Under the pieces are notes generated by a model. It had not been told where the DNA came from, made no database searches, and saw only the letters and a list, made by a program, of their open reading frames with translations. A DNA stretch of 41,550 nucleotides, taken from contig CABYCL010000010.1 in assembly GCA_902517505.1 (NCBI GenBank), forward strand, positions 1-41,550, read 5' to 3'. Numbering within the stretch: position 1 is the stretch's first letter; each line of letters opens with the position of its first letter. This document shows positions 25,298-34,395 of the stretch, one piece after another. A program made the translations under genes and the position numbers. This stretch comes from an uncultured SAR86 cluster bacterium (GTDB taxonomy: Bacteria > Pseudomonadota > Gammaproteobacteria > Magnimaribacterales > D2472).

Positions 25298-26044
25298 ATG
25301 AAAAAATTAATTTATCCATTTTTTCTGCCACTTTTAATAATTCTTCTTAGCTCATCTTTTCTTAAAGCAGATATATTGTTAAAAGACTTTAATTTAGAAG
25401 ACGTTCTTAACAACGGAAGAGATTTGATGGATCTTGGGTATGGTGTAAATTACTTAGAGGATAAATCAATAAATCAAAATAAATTATTTATAGGTGTGCA
25501 TGGAAGTAATAGTGAGGGGTATGAATGGATATATCCTCTTATAACGATTGATTCAGATGCAACTTTAATATCTTTTTTTAGATACAATGACAGTTTTTGT
25601 CCCAATAGCGCATATTTAAAACTTAATAATGAAATAGATAATATATTAAGTACAAATCAAAACATTAAGGAAGTTATTCTAATGGGGCATAGTTATGGTG
25701 CTATGGTTGTTTCAATGTTTTCTGATCAATGGATAAATGATGTTCCATTATCTATTCATACTGTAGCCGGACCATTGACGGGACCTGTTTCAACCTCTTT
25801 AAGGTCAAGCTTGTTCAAGAATATATGTAATTACTATCCACCAAAAGTAATAATGAATAATGTAAATTTTTTTCAATGGAGAACAATAAAAGAACTAGAT
25901 GCAGCGTTTAGGGATTTAGAATACGACCCTCAAATAATAGATCTTCAAGGAAGTACAGTTGTAAGGTTACCTGAAACATACAATAACAGAAGACTAGGAC
26001 ATAACTGGTCATTAAGTTGGGTATCTGAACAGATAACTAAATAA
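25298..26044 (+). CDS. Secreted alpha/beta hydrolase
   Basis: This 248-residue protein has a signal peptide or N-terminal anchor (about residues 4-22). Its alpha/beta-hydrolase core has the oxyanion-hole segment FIGVHGSNSEGYEW, the nucleophile elbow MGHSYG with Ser132, and a possible catalytic His in RRLGHNWSLSW near the C-terminus. The substrate is unknown; esterase or lipase activity is likely. The gene begins 2 bases after exonuclease I and may be cotranscribed. The tRNA-Val gene follows, converging from the other strand. Confidence 0.78.
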   Translation: MKKLIYPFFLPLLIILLSSSFLKADILLKDFNLEDVLNNGRDLMDLGYGVNYLEDKSINQNKLFIGVHGSNSEGYEWIYPLITIDSDATLISFFRYNDSFCPNSAYLKLNNEIDNILSTNQNIKEVILMGHSYGAMVVSMFSDQWINDVPLSIHTVAGPLTGPVSTSLRSSLFKNICNYYPPKVIMNNVNFFQWRTIKELDAAFRDLEYDPQIIDLQGSTVVRLPETYNNRRLGHNWSLSWVSEQITK

Positions 26045-26049
26045 TTTTA

Positions 26050-26126
26050 TGGTGGGCGAGGAGAGATTCGAACTCCCGACTTCCTGCGTGTCGAGCAGAC
26101 ACTCTAACCAACTGAGTTACTCGCCC
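26050..26126 (-). tRNA. tRNA-Val (anticodon GAC) with C at position 33
   Basis: The 77-base minus-strand gene folds as a normal class I tRNA. The acceptor is GGGCGAG/CTCGCCC, the D-stem ACTC/GAGT with AGTTGGTTA in the loop, the anticodon stem TCTGC/GCAGG, and the T-loop TTCGAAT; discriminator A and CCA are encoded. The anticodon loop is TCGACAC, so positions 34-36 are GAC (26092-26090). The residue before it, position 33, is C (26093) instead of the nearly invariant U. Valine identity is supported by A35, C36 and A73 and by the overall likeness to tRNA-Val genes. Confidence 0.85.
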
Positions 26127-26177
26127 TAATAGAACGGTAATTTTACACAAAAAAATTTAAAAGAGTATATATAAGCT

Positions 26178-26819
26178 TTAGGCTACTTCTTTTTTAGGAT
26201 CATCATTCATTTCTTTTTTAGATGATTTACTTTGAACATCATTTGCATAGTCATGGTTAACTTCTGCATGATGCATTTCATCTGCTCTTACAGATATTAT
26301 TAGATCGGATAATCTAGCATCTTTTTTAAGATTATAGTATTCAATTGCAATTCTCGGTGCTCTTATGTTCATCACTGTGCCATTTTCGACAAGGTCTAAG
26401 TACTCTGTATAACTTTTAACAGCTTCATCTTCAAAATATCCAATCATTCTGTGTGATGTTTTTGGAAAACATATATACATAAACAGATAAAAAGCCATAA
26501 AAATTGCCTGAGCTGCTATTACCAAAAATCTTTCAAAAGCATTTGGCTTAGCTATTTCAATAAAAAACATAAGATGCATTCTTTCATTTTCGGCTTCTGC
26601 TAGCATTTCCCTTATTTGACTACCATAACCAGTTTGCATTTTTCTTAAACTTCTAAGATGTATAAGCATTCCTGCTACCATCCCTGGAACACCAGCAATA
26701 GTTTCTAATACAACAGCTCTATGGCCATATCGTTTAGCAAAAAAAGTATCTGCAATAAATCTAAAAAATTTAGTCATAGTAAGGGCGAAAAAGTCTGAAA
26801 AATTCCTTGGTTTATTCAT
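26178..26819 (-). CDS. aox: Alternative oxidase (cyanide-insensitive ubiquinol oxidase)
   Basis: This is a 213-residue di-iron membrane protein that would oxidise ubiquinol and reduce oxygen to water without pumping protons. All iron-ligand motifs are present: LET (Glu39), NERMH (Glu79, His82), FEDEA (Glu130) and RADEMHH (Glu181, His184). Two hydrophobic helices (about residues 37-58 and 98-119) fit the monotopic membrane surface. The size matches bacterial AOX such as that of Novosphingobium. Its ATG overlaps by one base the stop of a pseudoazurin-like gene (TAATG), so the two are translated together. Such a branch may relieve over-reduction or keep respiration running when cytochrome oxidase is limited by iron, copper or nitric oxide; the specific role is inferred. 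Confidence 0.93.
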   Translation of the reverse strand: MNKPRNFSDFFALTMTKFFRFIADTFFAKRYGHRAVVLETIAGVPGMVAGMLIHLRSLRKMQTGYGSQIREMLAEAENERMHLMFFIEIAKPNAFERFLVIAAQAIFMAFYLFMYICFPKTSHRMIGYFEDEAVKSYTEYLDLVENGTVMNIRAPRIAIEYYNLKKDARLSDLIISVRADEMHHAEVNHDYANDVQSKSSKKEMNDDPKKEVA

Positions 26820-27259
26820 TAATTAATTTGGGATAAATAATCATCCAATCTAGTTTGATTCATTACGAATACAGATTTAAAAGTTTGTGCAACTGATTTA
26901 ACTTGACTCAAATTAGATTGATCATTGCCGACCTCAATAACACCAACCATTGCCATCATAGAATGAGGAGTGCATTGATATCCATATATTCCAGCCACAT
27001 CAAATGAAACTGTTAAGTCTTTGCTCAATTCACTATTCCAGGGTATTGCACCAGCTGGAATCATTCCTGGTATTGAGGCTGAGTTGTGTGCTGCATCTAT
27101 AGACTTAAACGTTACGGTATCACCAACATTAATTTTTAAAACTGCTGGTTCAAAAACCATAACACCTGAAGCATTCTGATTAAGCATTTTCACATCATAA
27201 TTAGCAGCAAATATACTTAGATTGAATAGAATTAATGTAAATACTAATAAATATTTCAT
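26819..27259 (-). CDS. Pseudoazurin-like blue copper protein
   Basis: This is a 146-residue periplasmic cupredoxin that would carry single electrons. The signal peptide (about residues 1-19) ends at FAAN. The type 1 copper ligands are His58 (AAHNSAS), then Cys96, His99 and Met104 (C-x2-H-x4-M), the pseudoazurin spacing. A C-terminal extension of about 36 residues (from NDQSNLSQ) follows the barrel. Pseudoazurins usually feed copper nitrite reductase or other periplasmic oxidoreductases; none is in the window. It is the first gene of a two-gene operon with the alternative oxidase and shares one base with it. Confidence 0.88.
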   Translation of the reverse strand: MKYLLVFTLILFNLSIFAANYDVKMLNQNASGVMVFEPAVLKINVGDTVTFKSIDAAHNSASIPGMIPAGAIPWNSELSKDLTVSFDVAGIYGYQCTPHSMMAMVGVIEVGNDQSNLSQVKSVAQTFKSVFVMNQTRLDDYLSQIN

Positions 27260-27386
27260 ATCATGTATTATTATAATTATTTATAATTAAATATCAATAA
27301 TATTTATATTAAAATCTATTTGCTAATAAATTAAAAATGTATATATTAATGATATATTTTTAAACACATATTCATTTCCTAAATTT

Positions 27387-28589
27387 ATGAAAACAAATAA
27401 TTACAAATCCAGATTAACCTTTTCATTATTATTTTTCTTTACATTAAATATATATGCTGGATATTTCCCTCAATCTGAAAATTGGGAAATTTCAACACCA
27501 GAAAATCAAGGGGTTAGTTCAGAAAAAATTAATAAGCTTTTAGATATATCATTTTCAGATGATTCAACATCTGCTGTTGTTGTAATTAAAAACGGAAAGA
27601 TCATAGGTGAAAAATATGCTGATGGTTATAACAGTTCATCTCATGGTACATCTTGGTCTATGGCGAAAAGCTATTATGCAGCTCTTATAGGAATTTCATT
27701 AGATAAAGGAGAGATAGAAAGTCTTGATGAAAATGTTTCAAATTATTTAGATTATTTTGGCGATGAAAGATCAAAAATAACTATTAGAGACCTCTTAGAT
27801 ATGTCTAGTGGTCTAGATTTCCCCAGTCATGAACATGAAAAAATGTTTTTTCAATCAGACCATCTTAAATATGCAAAAAATGTAGGTGTTGAGAAAGATA
27901 CTGGGGTAATGTTCGAATATAACAATGTTAATTCAATGCTCTTGGGTGATATATTGTTTCAGGCAACAGGGAAGAAGGCTGATGTGCTTTTTGAAGAAAG
28001 AATATTAGAACCATTATCAATAAAAGATTATAAATTATGGAAAGATGAAAATGGTAATGTAATGACCTATTGCTGTGTTGACATGTCGGCAAGAGATTAT
28101 TCTAAAATTGGTCTATTATTTTCGAGAAATGGTACCTGGAATGACCAAGAGATAATTTCTAAAGAGTTTATAGATGAAACATTTAAAGTCGTATGGGAAA
28201 CACCTAATAGATGGGCAGATTACAAACGATATTATTCACTTCATTGGTGGGTATCAAAATATGATGAAGAGTCAAAAATTTTTAATACAAGTGGAAAATT
28301 TGGACAATTTACATTTGTTGATAGGGAAAATGATCTAGTAGTTACACGCATTACCAAATACAATCAACAGGACTCTGGCTCAATTCAAAAATGGGGAATC
28401 ATGAAATACTTAAGGTGGGCTGGTATTGAGAATGCTATTAGTATTGGTAGGAAGCTAATAGAATCAGGATCTATAGAGCCTGGCACAGATGTAATCTCAC
28501 CTGTTACTGCAGAAGATGGTGAGTCATATGAATTTTACCTTCAATATCCAGAAATTATTGATTCTATTGCTGATCTAAGTCGAAATTAA
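27387..28589 (+). CDS. Serine hydrolase of the beta-lactamase class C fold
   Basis: This is a 400-residue secreted or periplasmic penicillin-binding-protein-like hydrolase. A signal peptide (about residues 8-25) is followed by SMAK (nucleophile Ser91, Lys94), FEYNNVNS with the YxN element (Tyr178, Asn180) and, near HWWVSK, the C-terminal part of the domain. The overall pattern, with the opening WEISTPENQGVSSEKINKLLD, resembles esterases and 6-aminohexanoate-dimer hydrolases rather than true beta-lactamases. The substrate is unknown. Its end overlaps by 26 bases with a small gene on the other strand. Confidence 0.85.
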   Translation: MKTNNYKSRLTFSLLFFFTLNIYAGYFPQSENWEISTPENQGVSSEKINKLLDISFSDDSTSAVVVIKNGKIIGEKYADGYNSSSHGTSWSMAKSYYAALIGISLDKGEIESLDENVSNYLDYFGDERSKITIRDLLDMSSGLDFPSHEHEKMFFQSDHLKYAKNVGVEKDTGVMFEYNNVNSMLLGDILFQATGKKADVLFEERILEPLSIKDYKLWKDENGNVMTYCCVDMSARDYSKIGLLFSRNGTWNDQEIISKEFIDETFKVVWETPNRWADYKRYYSLHWWVSKYDEESKIFNTSGKFGQFTFVDRENDLVVTRITKYNQQDSGSIQKWGIMKYLRWAGIENAISIGRKLIESGSIEPGTDVISPVTAEDGESYEFYLQYPEIIDSIADLSRN

Positions 28590-28770
28590 TATTTAATTCA
28601 TTAGCTTTTTTAATAAAACTATTGATATCTTTTTTCCATTCTTCTAAATAATAACCGTCGTTACCATGCTTGTTCAAATACCTTAGAAAAAATCTTCCAT
28701 CTTCACTTTCAAATCCTGGTTTGAATGGTTTCCCAGTAAGCTTATTAGGCCTTTTAAATTTTTCGTCCAT
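28564..28770 (-). CDS. Small conserved-looking protein coupled to the SLC13 permease
   Basis: This 68-residue soluble protein rich in Lys, Phe and Gly (FKPGFESEDGRFFLRYLNK, then GYYLEEWKKDINSF) is not recognised. The start at 28770 is chosen because it overlaps the stop of the SLC13 permease gene by one base (TAATG), the same junction type used by other operons here. The longer frame from 28845 would overlap the permease gene more deeply. It may be an accessory or regulatory partner of the permease; that is from position only. Its 3' end overlaps the convergent serine hydrolase by 26 bases. Confidence 0.6.
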   Translation of the reverse strand: MDEKFKRPNKLTGKPFKPGFESEDGRFFLRYLNKHGNDGYYLEEWKKDINSFIKKANELNINFDLDQQ

Positions 28771-30536
28771 TAAGTCCAAACAAAAAGAATCATGGGTATA
28801 GTTGCTAGTATTATAAGAATATCCATAGGCAAGCCCATACGCCAATAGTCAGTAAACTTATAATTACCTGGGCCCATTACAACAGTATTACATTGATGTC
28901 CTATCGGTGTTAGAAAAGCACAACTTGCACCAACAGCTACTACCATGAGGAACGGCTCAATTGTATAACCTAACTCTATTGCAATACCTGTGGATATTGG
29001 TGCCATTATGACTGCAGTTGCGGCATTATTAATAATATCTGTCGTTACCATAGTGACAATTAAAATTATAAGAAGTATCCAAAATAGACCTAAATCTGCT
29101 GCATATTGAGATATTGATGTTGCTATCAAAGCACTTACACCTGTTGTCTGAAGAGCTGTTCCAATTGGTATCATTGCGGCTAGCATAACAATAATTGGCC
29201 AATCAATATTTCTGTAAAAGTTACTATCAATAATTTTTATTCGCGCAAAAGCAAGCACGCATAATAAAAATGCTGGCGCAGCACTTAAATAATTAAATGA
29301 AACTAGAAATATTGAAAGTGCAAAGAAAATTAATCCTTTAAAAAGTCTACTTCTGCTTGGAATTGTTTGAAGTTCTCTTTGCCTAAGAGGCATTAAGCCC
29401 AAATGTTTAATTTTATTAGAAACATCTTCTTCGGCTAGATCTCTAACGCCTAAAAGTAAAACATCACCAGCTTTAAAGGTTTCTCTTGTAAGTCTTGTTC
29501 TATACTTAGAACCTTTTCTCCATAACCCTAAAAGATTAAGTTCTTCAAATGCTAGTTTTAAAAAGAAGTCATATTTTCTTCCTATAAGTCTTGATCCAGG
29601 AGTAATCATAACTTCAATTTCTTCAAGATCGTCTTCATCAAATGAGTGAAGTTCTTTTGGAATTGAAAAATCAAAAATATCGAGTATGTTACCTATATCA
29701 TCAGGCGGAGTTTTAATTACAAGAATTTGACCTGCTTTTATTCTCATATTGTTCTGAACTTTCTTTACTGATCCACTCTCTGAAACTATTCCAAGAATTT
29801 CAGTATCTTCCCCAGCTTGCGTTTTAAATGCATATAAAGTCATGCCTATAGATGAACTTCCTTCATTTACAAGAACTTCAAACAAATAACCTTTAAGATT
29901 TATTAGATGCTCATTGGATGGAATATCTTTTCTTAAAAAAATGAGTTTATTACCAATAAATGCAATAAATAAAATACATATAAAAGTTATCACAAGTCCA
30001 ACATAAGAAAAATCAAAAAAATTAAATCCTGATGAAGAAATTGAGGCTTTGTATTCAGAAATAATTATATTTGGAGGTGTGCCAATTGCTGTATTCATTC
30101 CTCCCAAAATACATGCAAAGGCAAGCGGCATTAAAAATTTGGAGGAGTGCCAATTCATCTTTTGGCATATATTCAATGTGATTGGTAATAGTATTGCTAA
30201 TGCACCAATATTATTTATAAATGAAGATAGAATTGCAGCAATAAAAAGAAGGGCGATTAAGAATTGTATTTCAGTAAACTCTCTTCCTCCAATTAATTTT
30301 CCAACAAGTCCAGCTATACCTGAGTTACTTAACCCTTGGCTAATTATAAGGACAAGCGCAACAGTGATTACAGCAGGATGGGCAAATCCAGCAAACGCTT
30401 CATTAGCTGGAATTATTTCAAGAACTACAAGTACAAATAGCGCTCCTACAGCAAGAGCATCATAACGAATTTTACCCCATATAAATAAACAAAGAAGGGC
30501 AACTAAAGTAGATGAAAGAATAATCTGATCGTTCAT
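28770..30536 (-). CDS. SLC13/DASS family permease with TrkA-C domains
   Basis: This is a 588-residue inner-membrane sodium-coupled anion transporter. The N-terminal half has ALVLIISQGLSNSGIAG and SSFINNIGALAILLPI. A soluble middle section (about residues 205-375) contains two TrkA-C (RCK-C)-type regulatory domains. The C-terminal half has TDIINNAATAVIMAPI and SCAFLTPIGHQCNTVVMGPG. Split by regulatory domains in this way, it belongs to the branch often annotated for sulfate, dicarboxylate or other anions. The cargo cannot be read from sequence. It lies 9 bases downstream of the mechanosensitive channel gene on the same strand and shares one base with the small gene after it. Confidence 0.9.
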   Translation of the reverse strand: MNDQIILSSTLVALLCLFIWGKIRYDALAVGALFVLVVLEIIPANEAFAGFAHPAVITVALVLIISQGLSNSGIAGLVGKLIGGREFTEIQFLIALLFIAAILSSFINNIGALAILLPITLNICQKMNWHSSKFLMPLAFACILGGMNTAIGTPPNIIISEYKASISSSGFNFFDFSYVGLVITFICILFIAFIGNKLIFLRKDIPSNEHLINLKGYLFEVLVNEGSSSIGMTLYAFKTQAGEDTEILGIVSESGSVKKVQNNMRIKAGQILVIKTPPDDIGNILDIFDFSIPKELHSFDEDDLEEIEVMITPGSRLIGRKYDFFLKLAFEELNLLGLWRKGSKYRTRLTRETFKAGDVLLLGVRDLAEEDVSNKIKHLGLMPLRQRELQTIPSRSRLFKGLIFFALSIFLVSFNYLSAAPAFLLCVLAFARIKIIDSNFYRNIDWPIIVMLAAMIPIGTALQTTGVSALIATSISQYAADLGLFWILLIILIVTMVTTDIINNAATAVIMAPISTGIAIELGYTIEPFLMVVAVGASCAFLTPIGHQCNTVVMGPGNYKFTDYWRMGLPMDILIILATIPMILFVWT

Positions 30537-30545
30537 GGGACATTT

Positions 30546-31631
30546 TTATTTTGGCATGGACTCTACATATAGTGATGTAGAAGGGTATGCAAATTCTGAT
30601 TTATTATTTTTAACTATTTTCATGATATTAAAAATTAAATTCTCTTTAACTTCATTAAACGCAGCAAACCCCATTGGATCAGCATAGGCTACAATCATTA
30701 AATCAATTGAACTACCACCTAACTCAACGACTCTCACAACAGGATCTAAATCACCATCTGTAGTAAAGTCATTACTTTTAATAATGTAATGTTTAATTTC
30801 ATTTCTTATCGATTCAAGTTGTTCAACATTTGTTGAATAAATAAGATTAATCTTCCAATTAATCCTTCTATTGATCATTTCACCATGGTTGATCACTTTA
30901 ACATCAGAAAGATCTTTGTTTGGTATAACCATTGGAGCAGTATCAAAAGTTCTAATTACTGTTGATCTAAAACCAATAGTTTCAACAATTCCATGAAGTT
31001 GACCGCTAACTTCAATTCTGTCACCTGGTTGGAATCTATGTTCACCAATTATTAATATTCCTGAAATTAGATTTTTAAAGAAATCCTGAGCCCCCAATGC
31101 AACTGCAACAGAAAACAAACCTAATCCAGCCACAAGAGGACCTATCTGAATGCCAAATATATCTAATATGATTGCTATTCCTATTACCCAGACTATAAAT
31201 TTTGATGCTCTCTCTAACCACATTTGCATTGATGCTGTTAACCACGAACTAGTTGATAAGGCTTCAAAAATAGGCTTTACGCTATTAGCAAGAGCACTAA
31301 AAATAGTAAAAATAACAAATGCCTTCACAATATTTGTAGCAATATCCCCAATTAATCCATCAAGAGGCAAAATCAATGTACATATATATAAAGCAATTGT
31401 TATTGGAATAAGACCAATTGGTCTTCTTAAAGCATTCAATATTTCATCATCAATTTTTGATTCTGTACTGTCAGCAAGCCTCTCAAGAGCATTTAAAATT
31501 ATTGAAATAATAAATCCTCGAAAAAGAAAAGCTAATAAAATAACCGCAAGAGAAGAAATAATAGAACCTAAATCAATACCTAAGAAACCTGAATTCCACA
31601 CCTCGGTAATTAGTTTTAAAAAATTATCCAT
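30546..31631 (-). CDS. Small-conductance mechanosensitive channel, MscS family
   Basis: This is a 361-residue inner-membrane channel that opens under membrane tension to release solutes during osmotic downshock. It has about five predicted helices, the last being the pore helix in AGLGLFSVAVALGAQDFFKNLISGI. A beta domain follows with GDRIEVSGQLHGIVETIGFRST and MVIPNKDLSD, the classic MscS signature, then an alpha/beta C-terminal part. Extra N-terminal helices place it among the larger MscS paralogues such as YnaI or YbdG rather than MscS itself (286). It sits in a minus-strand run between a YwaF-like gene (11 bases) and the SLC13 permease (9 bases). Confidence 0.92.
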   Translation of the reverse strand: MDNFLKLITEVWNSGFLGIDLGSIISSLAVILLAFLFRGFIISIILNALERLADSTESKIDDEILNALRRPIGLIPITIALYICTLILPLDGLIGDIATNIVKAFVIFTIFSALANSVKPIFEALSTSSWLTASMQMWLERASKFIVWVIGIAIILDIFGIQIGPLVAGLGLFSVAVALGAQDFFKNLISGILIIGEHRFQPGDRIEVSGQLHGIVETIGFRSTVIRTFDTAPMVIPNKDLSDVKVINHGEMINRRINWKINLIYSTNVEQLESIRNEIKHYIIKSNDFTTDGDLDPVVRVVELGGSSIDLMIVAYADPMGFAAFNEVKENLIFNIMKIVKNNKSEFAYPSTSLYVESMPK

Positions 31632-31642
31632 ATTATTAAGTT

Positions 31643-32350
31643 TTATTTTACAGCCTTATCTTTAATAAAATAAGGAAGATATATCAAATAAAAAACTGCT
31701 ATTGCAAGAGGTGTTGTATAAAGCAAATGATATGGTGGCTCTGGAAACATATCCATCAGAGATGCACCATCTGGTTTAGCTACCAGATACCAGAAGTTAG
31801 CTGGTTCGCCTAATAAGATATTTATTGCATAAACAATTGGTAATAATATAAATGCTGTTATTGCAGATACAATTAAAATATCTTTAGCATAAGGCCTATT
31901 TCCAAGTGCTACAGTTGCATACATAATCCCTACAATTATCATTCCATGACCAATCATGAAGAAAATATAATCTAAATCATGATGGGTAATATCTGGAGTC
32001 AATATAGCCATTGATGCTCCACCAAGGCCCCAAAAAAAAGCACATAAATATAAGATTTTTGGCCCACCTAATAGAAACCAAATGAGAAATATCTCTGATA
32101 AATCACACATATGAAGTGGTATGGTTTCTCTCCAATCATAAGGATTCGCAAGAAGATAAAGATCTTTGTAAGGAGAAATAATCACATGCAAGGCGATTAC
32201 ACCTGCAATAATTTTATTCATTGAAGATTTTTGACTATCAGATTTGCTCTTATAAAACTTAGGTAATAAAACTGATACAGCAATTACTGCAATTATTGTC
32301 ATCAAATGAACTGTGCCAAATATTTCAAAAGGAGTACCAAACATATTCAC
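31643..32350 (-). CDS. YwaF/TIGR02206-like integral membrane protein
   Basis: This is a 235-residue protein with about six to seven transmembrane helices. The opening FGTPFEIFGTVHLMTIIAVIA, then ETIPLHMCDLSEIFLIWFLLGG and SMAILTPDITHHDLDYIFFMIGHGMII, fit the YwaF-like (TIGR02206) family with conserved His and Asp residues in membrane segments. Molecular function is not known. It is transcribed with the MscS and SLC13 genes on the same strand with small gaps, a set that could relate to ion or osmotic balance. Confidence 0.75.
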   Translation of the reverse strand: MNMFGTPFEIFGTVHLMTIIAVIAVSVLLPKFYKSKSDSQKSSMNKIIAGVIALHVIISPYKDLYLLANPYDWRETIPLHMCDLSEIFLIWFLLGGPKILYLCAFFWGLGGASMAILTPDITHHDLDYIFFMIGHGMIIVGIMYATVALGNRPYAKDILIVSAITAFILLPIVYAINILLGEPANFWYLVAKPDGASLMDMFPEPPYHLLYTTPLAIAVFYLIYLPYFIKDKAVK

Positions 32351-32395
32351 AATTATATTTATTTTGTCAGTATTATATTACTTTAGTATGTCACT

Positions 32396-34366
32396 TTAAA
32401 AACTATCTAGCAAAATTTGTTCTGTAAGTATTGCTGGAAGAATAACTGATTCACTCATGCCTGGTTTCCAAAAAATGTATAACGGAACTCCACTTCTGTT
32501 ATAGGATTCAAGAGTTTTTAGAATTTCATCATTTTTGTTAGTCCAATCTGCAATAATGTATTGGATATTATTTTCATAAATGTATTCTTTTACGTTTGGC
32601 CTTGATAAGGCAATTTTGTCATTTGTTTGGCATGTAATACACCACGCAGCAGTAAAATTGATTAAATAAGCTTGATTTTTGTCTTGATATTCATTCTCTA
32701 TATTTTTATTCCATTGAACATAATCATAATTTTCAAGTTTTAAATCTTTTGTAGTTTGAATTTCGTTTGAAGGAATATCTTTGAATTGAAAGAAAATTAC
32801 AAAAATTGCAATAGCAAAAATAACTAGTCTGTAGCTTGATTTATGAAGTTTTGTCGCAAGCCAAATTAATAAAGAAATCATTAAAATTGTCATTAAAAGA
32901 AAAATTACTTCATTTGATGATGTTTGTACGCTAAATACCCATATTAACCATATTGATGTTGCAAACATCGGGAATGCAAAAAATTCTTTTAAAGCAACCA
33001 TCCAATTACCTGGTTTCGGTAGATAATTTATTAAGCTTGGTGAGACCGATAATACAAAATAGGGAAATGCAAAACCAAGGCCTAGAGCAGAAAAGACTGG
33101 TAAAGTTATTCCGGAAGGTTGAATTAATGCATAACCAAGGGCTGCACCCATAAATGGTGCTGTACATGGTGAGGCAACAATAACAGCTAAAATACCTGTG
33201 GAAAAGGAGCCAACCAAACTCCCACTAGCTCCTATACCTCCAAGTCTAGTAAATGCTGAGCCTATATTTATATCTGTGAGAAGTATCAAACCAATTACAA
33301 ACATTAATAAACTAAGCAATCCAACAATAAGTGGGGACTGTAATTGAAATCCCCAGCCCAAATATAAACCAGCTTGTTTTAGTAAAATCATTGCAAATCC
33401 GATAAGAAGAAATGAAATCATCACTCCAGCACAAAACGATAAGGCATGAGCTCTAATCTTTGATGGAGATTGATTGCTCATTGAAACAAAACTTAGAACT
33501 TTTAAAGAAATTATAGGAAAAACGCATGGCATTAAATTTAAAATTAAGCCTCCAACAAAAGCAAAAATTAAAGCTTGCAAAAATGAAATATTTAGAGAGT
33601 TTTTATTAGTATTTTCAATTTCAGCATCTATGATAAAACTTTCGTTATCATTAATTGATATCACACCAGATATATATTCAAAAGATTTAAGATCATCTAA
33701 TTTTTTGATCTTAAGCAGGTAATTGTTCTCTTCTTTGATAAGATTTTGATCTGAAGCATGTTCGACTATATCTTGATCATCTATAAAAAATATTGCAGAA
33801 CTAACATCAAAAGGCCAAGAAAACCTTATATTTATGAACTCTTTATCTATTGATGCCTTTATAGGAAGTGTCTGAGATGGAACTTTTAAAAACCAGTCAT
33901 ATAGCGAAGTATCATTTTTTATTTCATTAAGATTTGTTTTGATTAATGCTTTTTCTGGAACACAAATATCATCACAAATTAAAAAATCTATATTTGCCTC
34001 AATATATGAATTTTTATCATTAGAATTATTAATCTCATAGGGAAAAATTACAAAATTCTTATACCCATATGTCATTAGTGGTTCATATGGGATTAAAGTT
34101 GGAGTCGGCCAATATAAATCGCTTATTGAAATATTATCATCATGAGACCATTTAACTTTTATTGGGCCTCCTGAATCACCAGGATTTTTCCAGTAGGTAT
34201 GCCAATTCTCTTGCATATCCATTCTAATGCCAATTAGAGTTTGGCTTTGACCTTTTTGAATATTTTCAAACTTTACCAACGATACATTTGCATGACCGGT
34301 ATCAATAGTCACTGCATTTATAGCTAAGCAAAAAAATAATAGAAAGGATATTTTAAGAAATTTCAT
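32396..34366 (-). CDS. DsbD/ScsB-like transmembrane thiol-disulfide reductase
   Basis: This 656-residue protein moves electrons from cytoplasmic thioredoxin to the periplasm. After a signal peptide (MKFLKIS onward), an N-terminal periplasmic domain contains DFLICDDICVPEKA with a cysteine pair. The membrane domain has about eight helices with the CcdA-type half-sites LMPCVFPI and ASPCTAPFMG. The C-terminal thioredoxin domain has the active site WCITC. All three DsbD-type modules are present; the style of the N-terminal domain is nearer ScsB than E. coli DsbD. The start at 34366 is chosen over an upstream GTG (34411), which lies inside a palindrome. Candidate clients are periplasmic cysteines such as those of the thioredoxin-like protein at 18796, but this is inference. 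Confidence 0.88.
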   Translation of the reverse strand: MKFLKISFLLFFCLAINAVTIDTGHANVSLVKFENIQKGQSQTLIGIRMDMQENWHTYWKNPGDSGGPIKVKWSHDDNISISDLYWPTPTLIPYEPLMTYGYKNFVIFPYEINNSNDKNSYIEANIDFLICDDICVPEKALIKTNLNEIKNDTSLYDWFLKVPSQTLPIKASIDKEFINIRFSWPFDVSSAIFFIDDQDIVEHASDQNLIKEENNYLLKIKKLDDLKSFEYISGVISINDNESFIIDAEIENTNKNSLNISFLQALIFAFVGGLILNLMPCVFPIISLKVLSFVSMSNQSPSKIRAHALSFCAGVMISFLLIGFAMILLKQAGLYLGWGFQLQSPLIVGLLSLLMFVIGLILLTDINIGSAFTRLGGIGASGSLVGSFSTGILAVIVASPCTAPFMGAALGYALIQPSGITLPVFSALGLGFAFPYFVLSVSPSLINYLPKPGNWMVALKEFFAFPMFATSIWLIWVFSVQTSSNEVIFLLMTILMISLLIWLATKLHKSSYRLVIFAIAIFVIFFQFKDIPSNEIQTTKDLKLENYDYVQWNKNIENEYQDKNQAYLINFTAAWCITCQTNDKIALSRPNVKEYIYENNIQYIIADWTNKNDEILKTLESYNRSGVPLYIFWKPGMSESVILPAILTEQILLDSF

Positions 34367-34395
34367 TAATTGTAATTTTATCCTATTTAACATTT

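Noticed and set aside
30049-30465. 138-codon open frame on the plus strand
   Set aside because: Antisense to the SLC13 permease. The translation shows the reversed hydrophobic-codon pattern typical of a shadow of membrane protein genes.
31150-31665. 171-codon open frame on the plus strand
   Set aside because: Antisense to the MscS gene, which has its full family signature; no independent start signal or domain.
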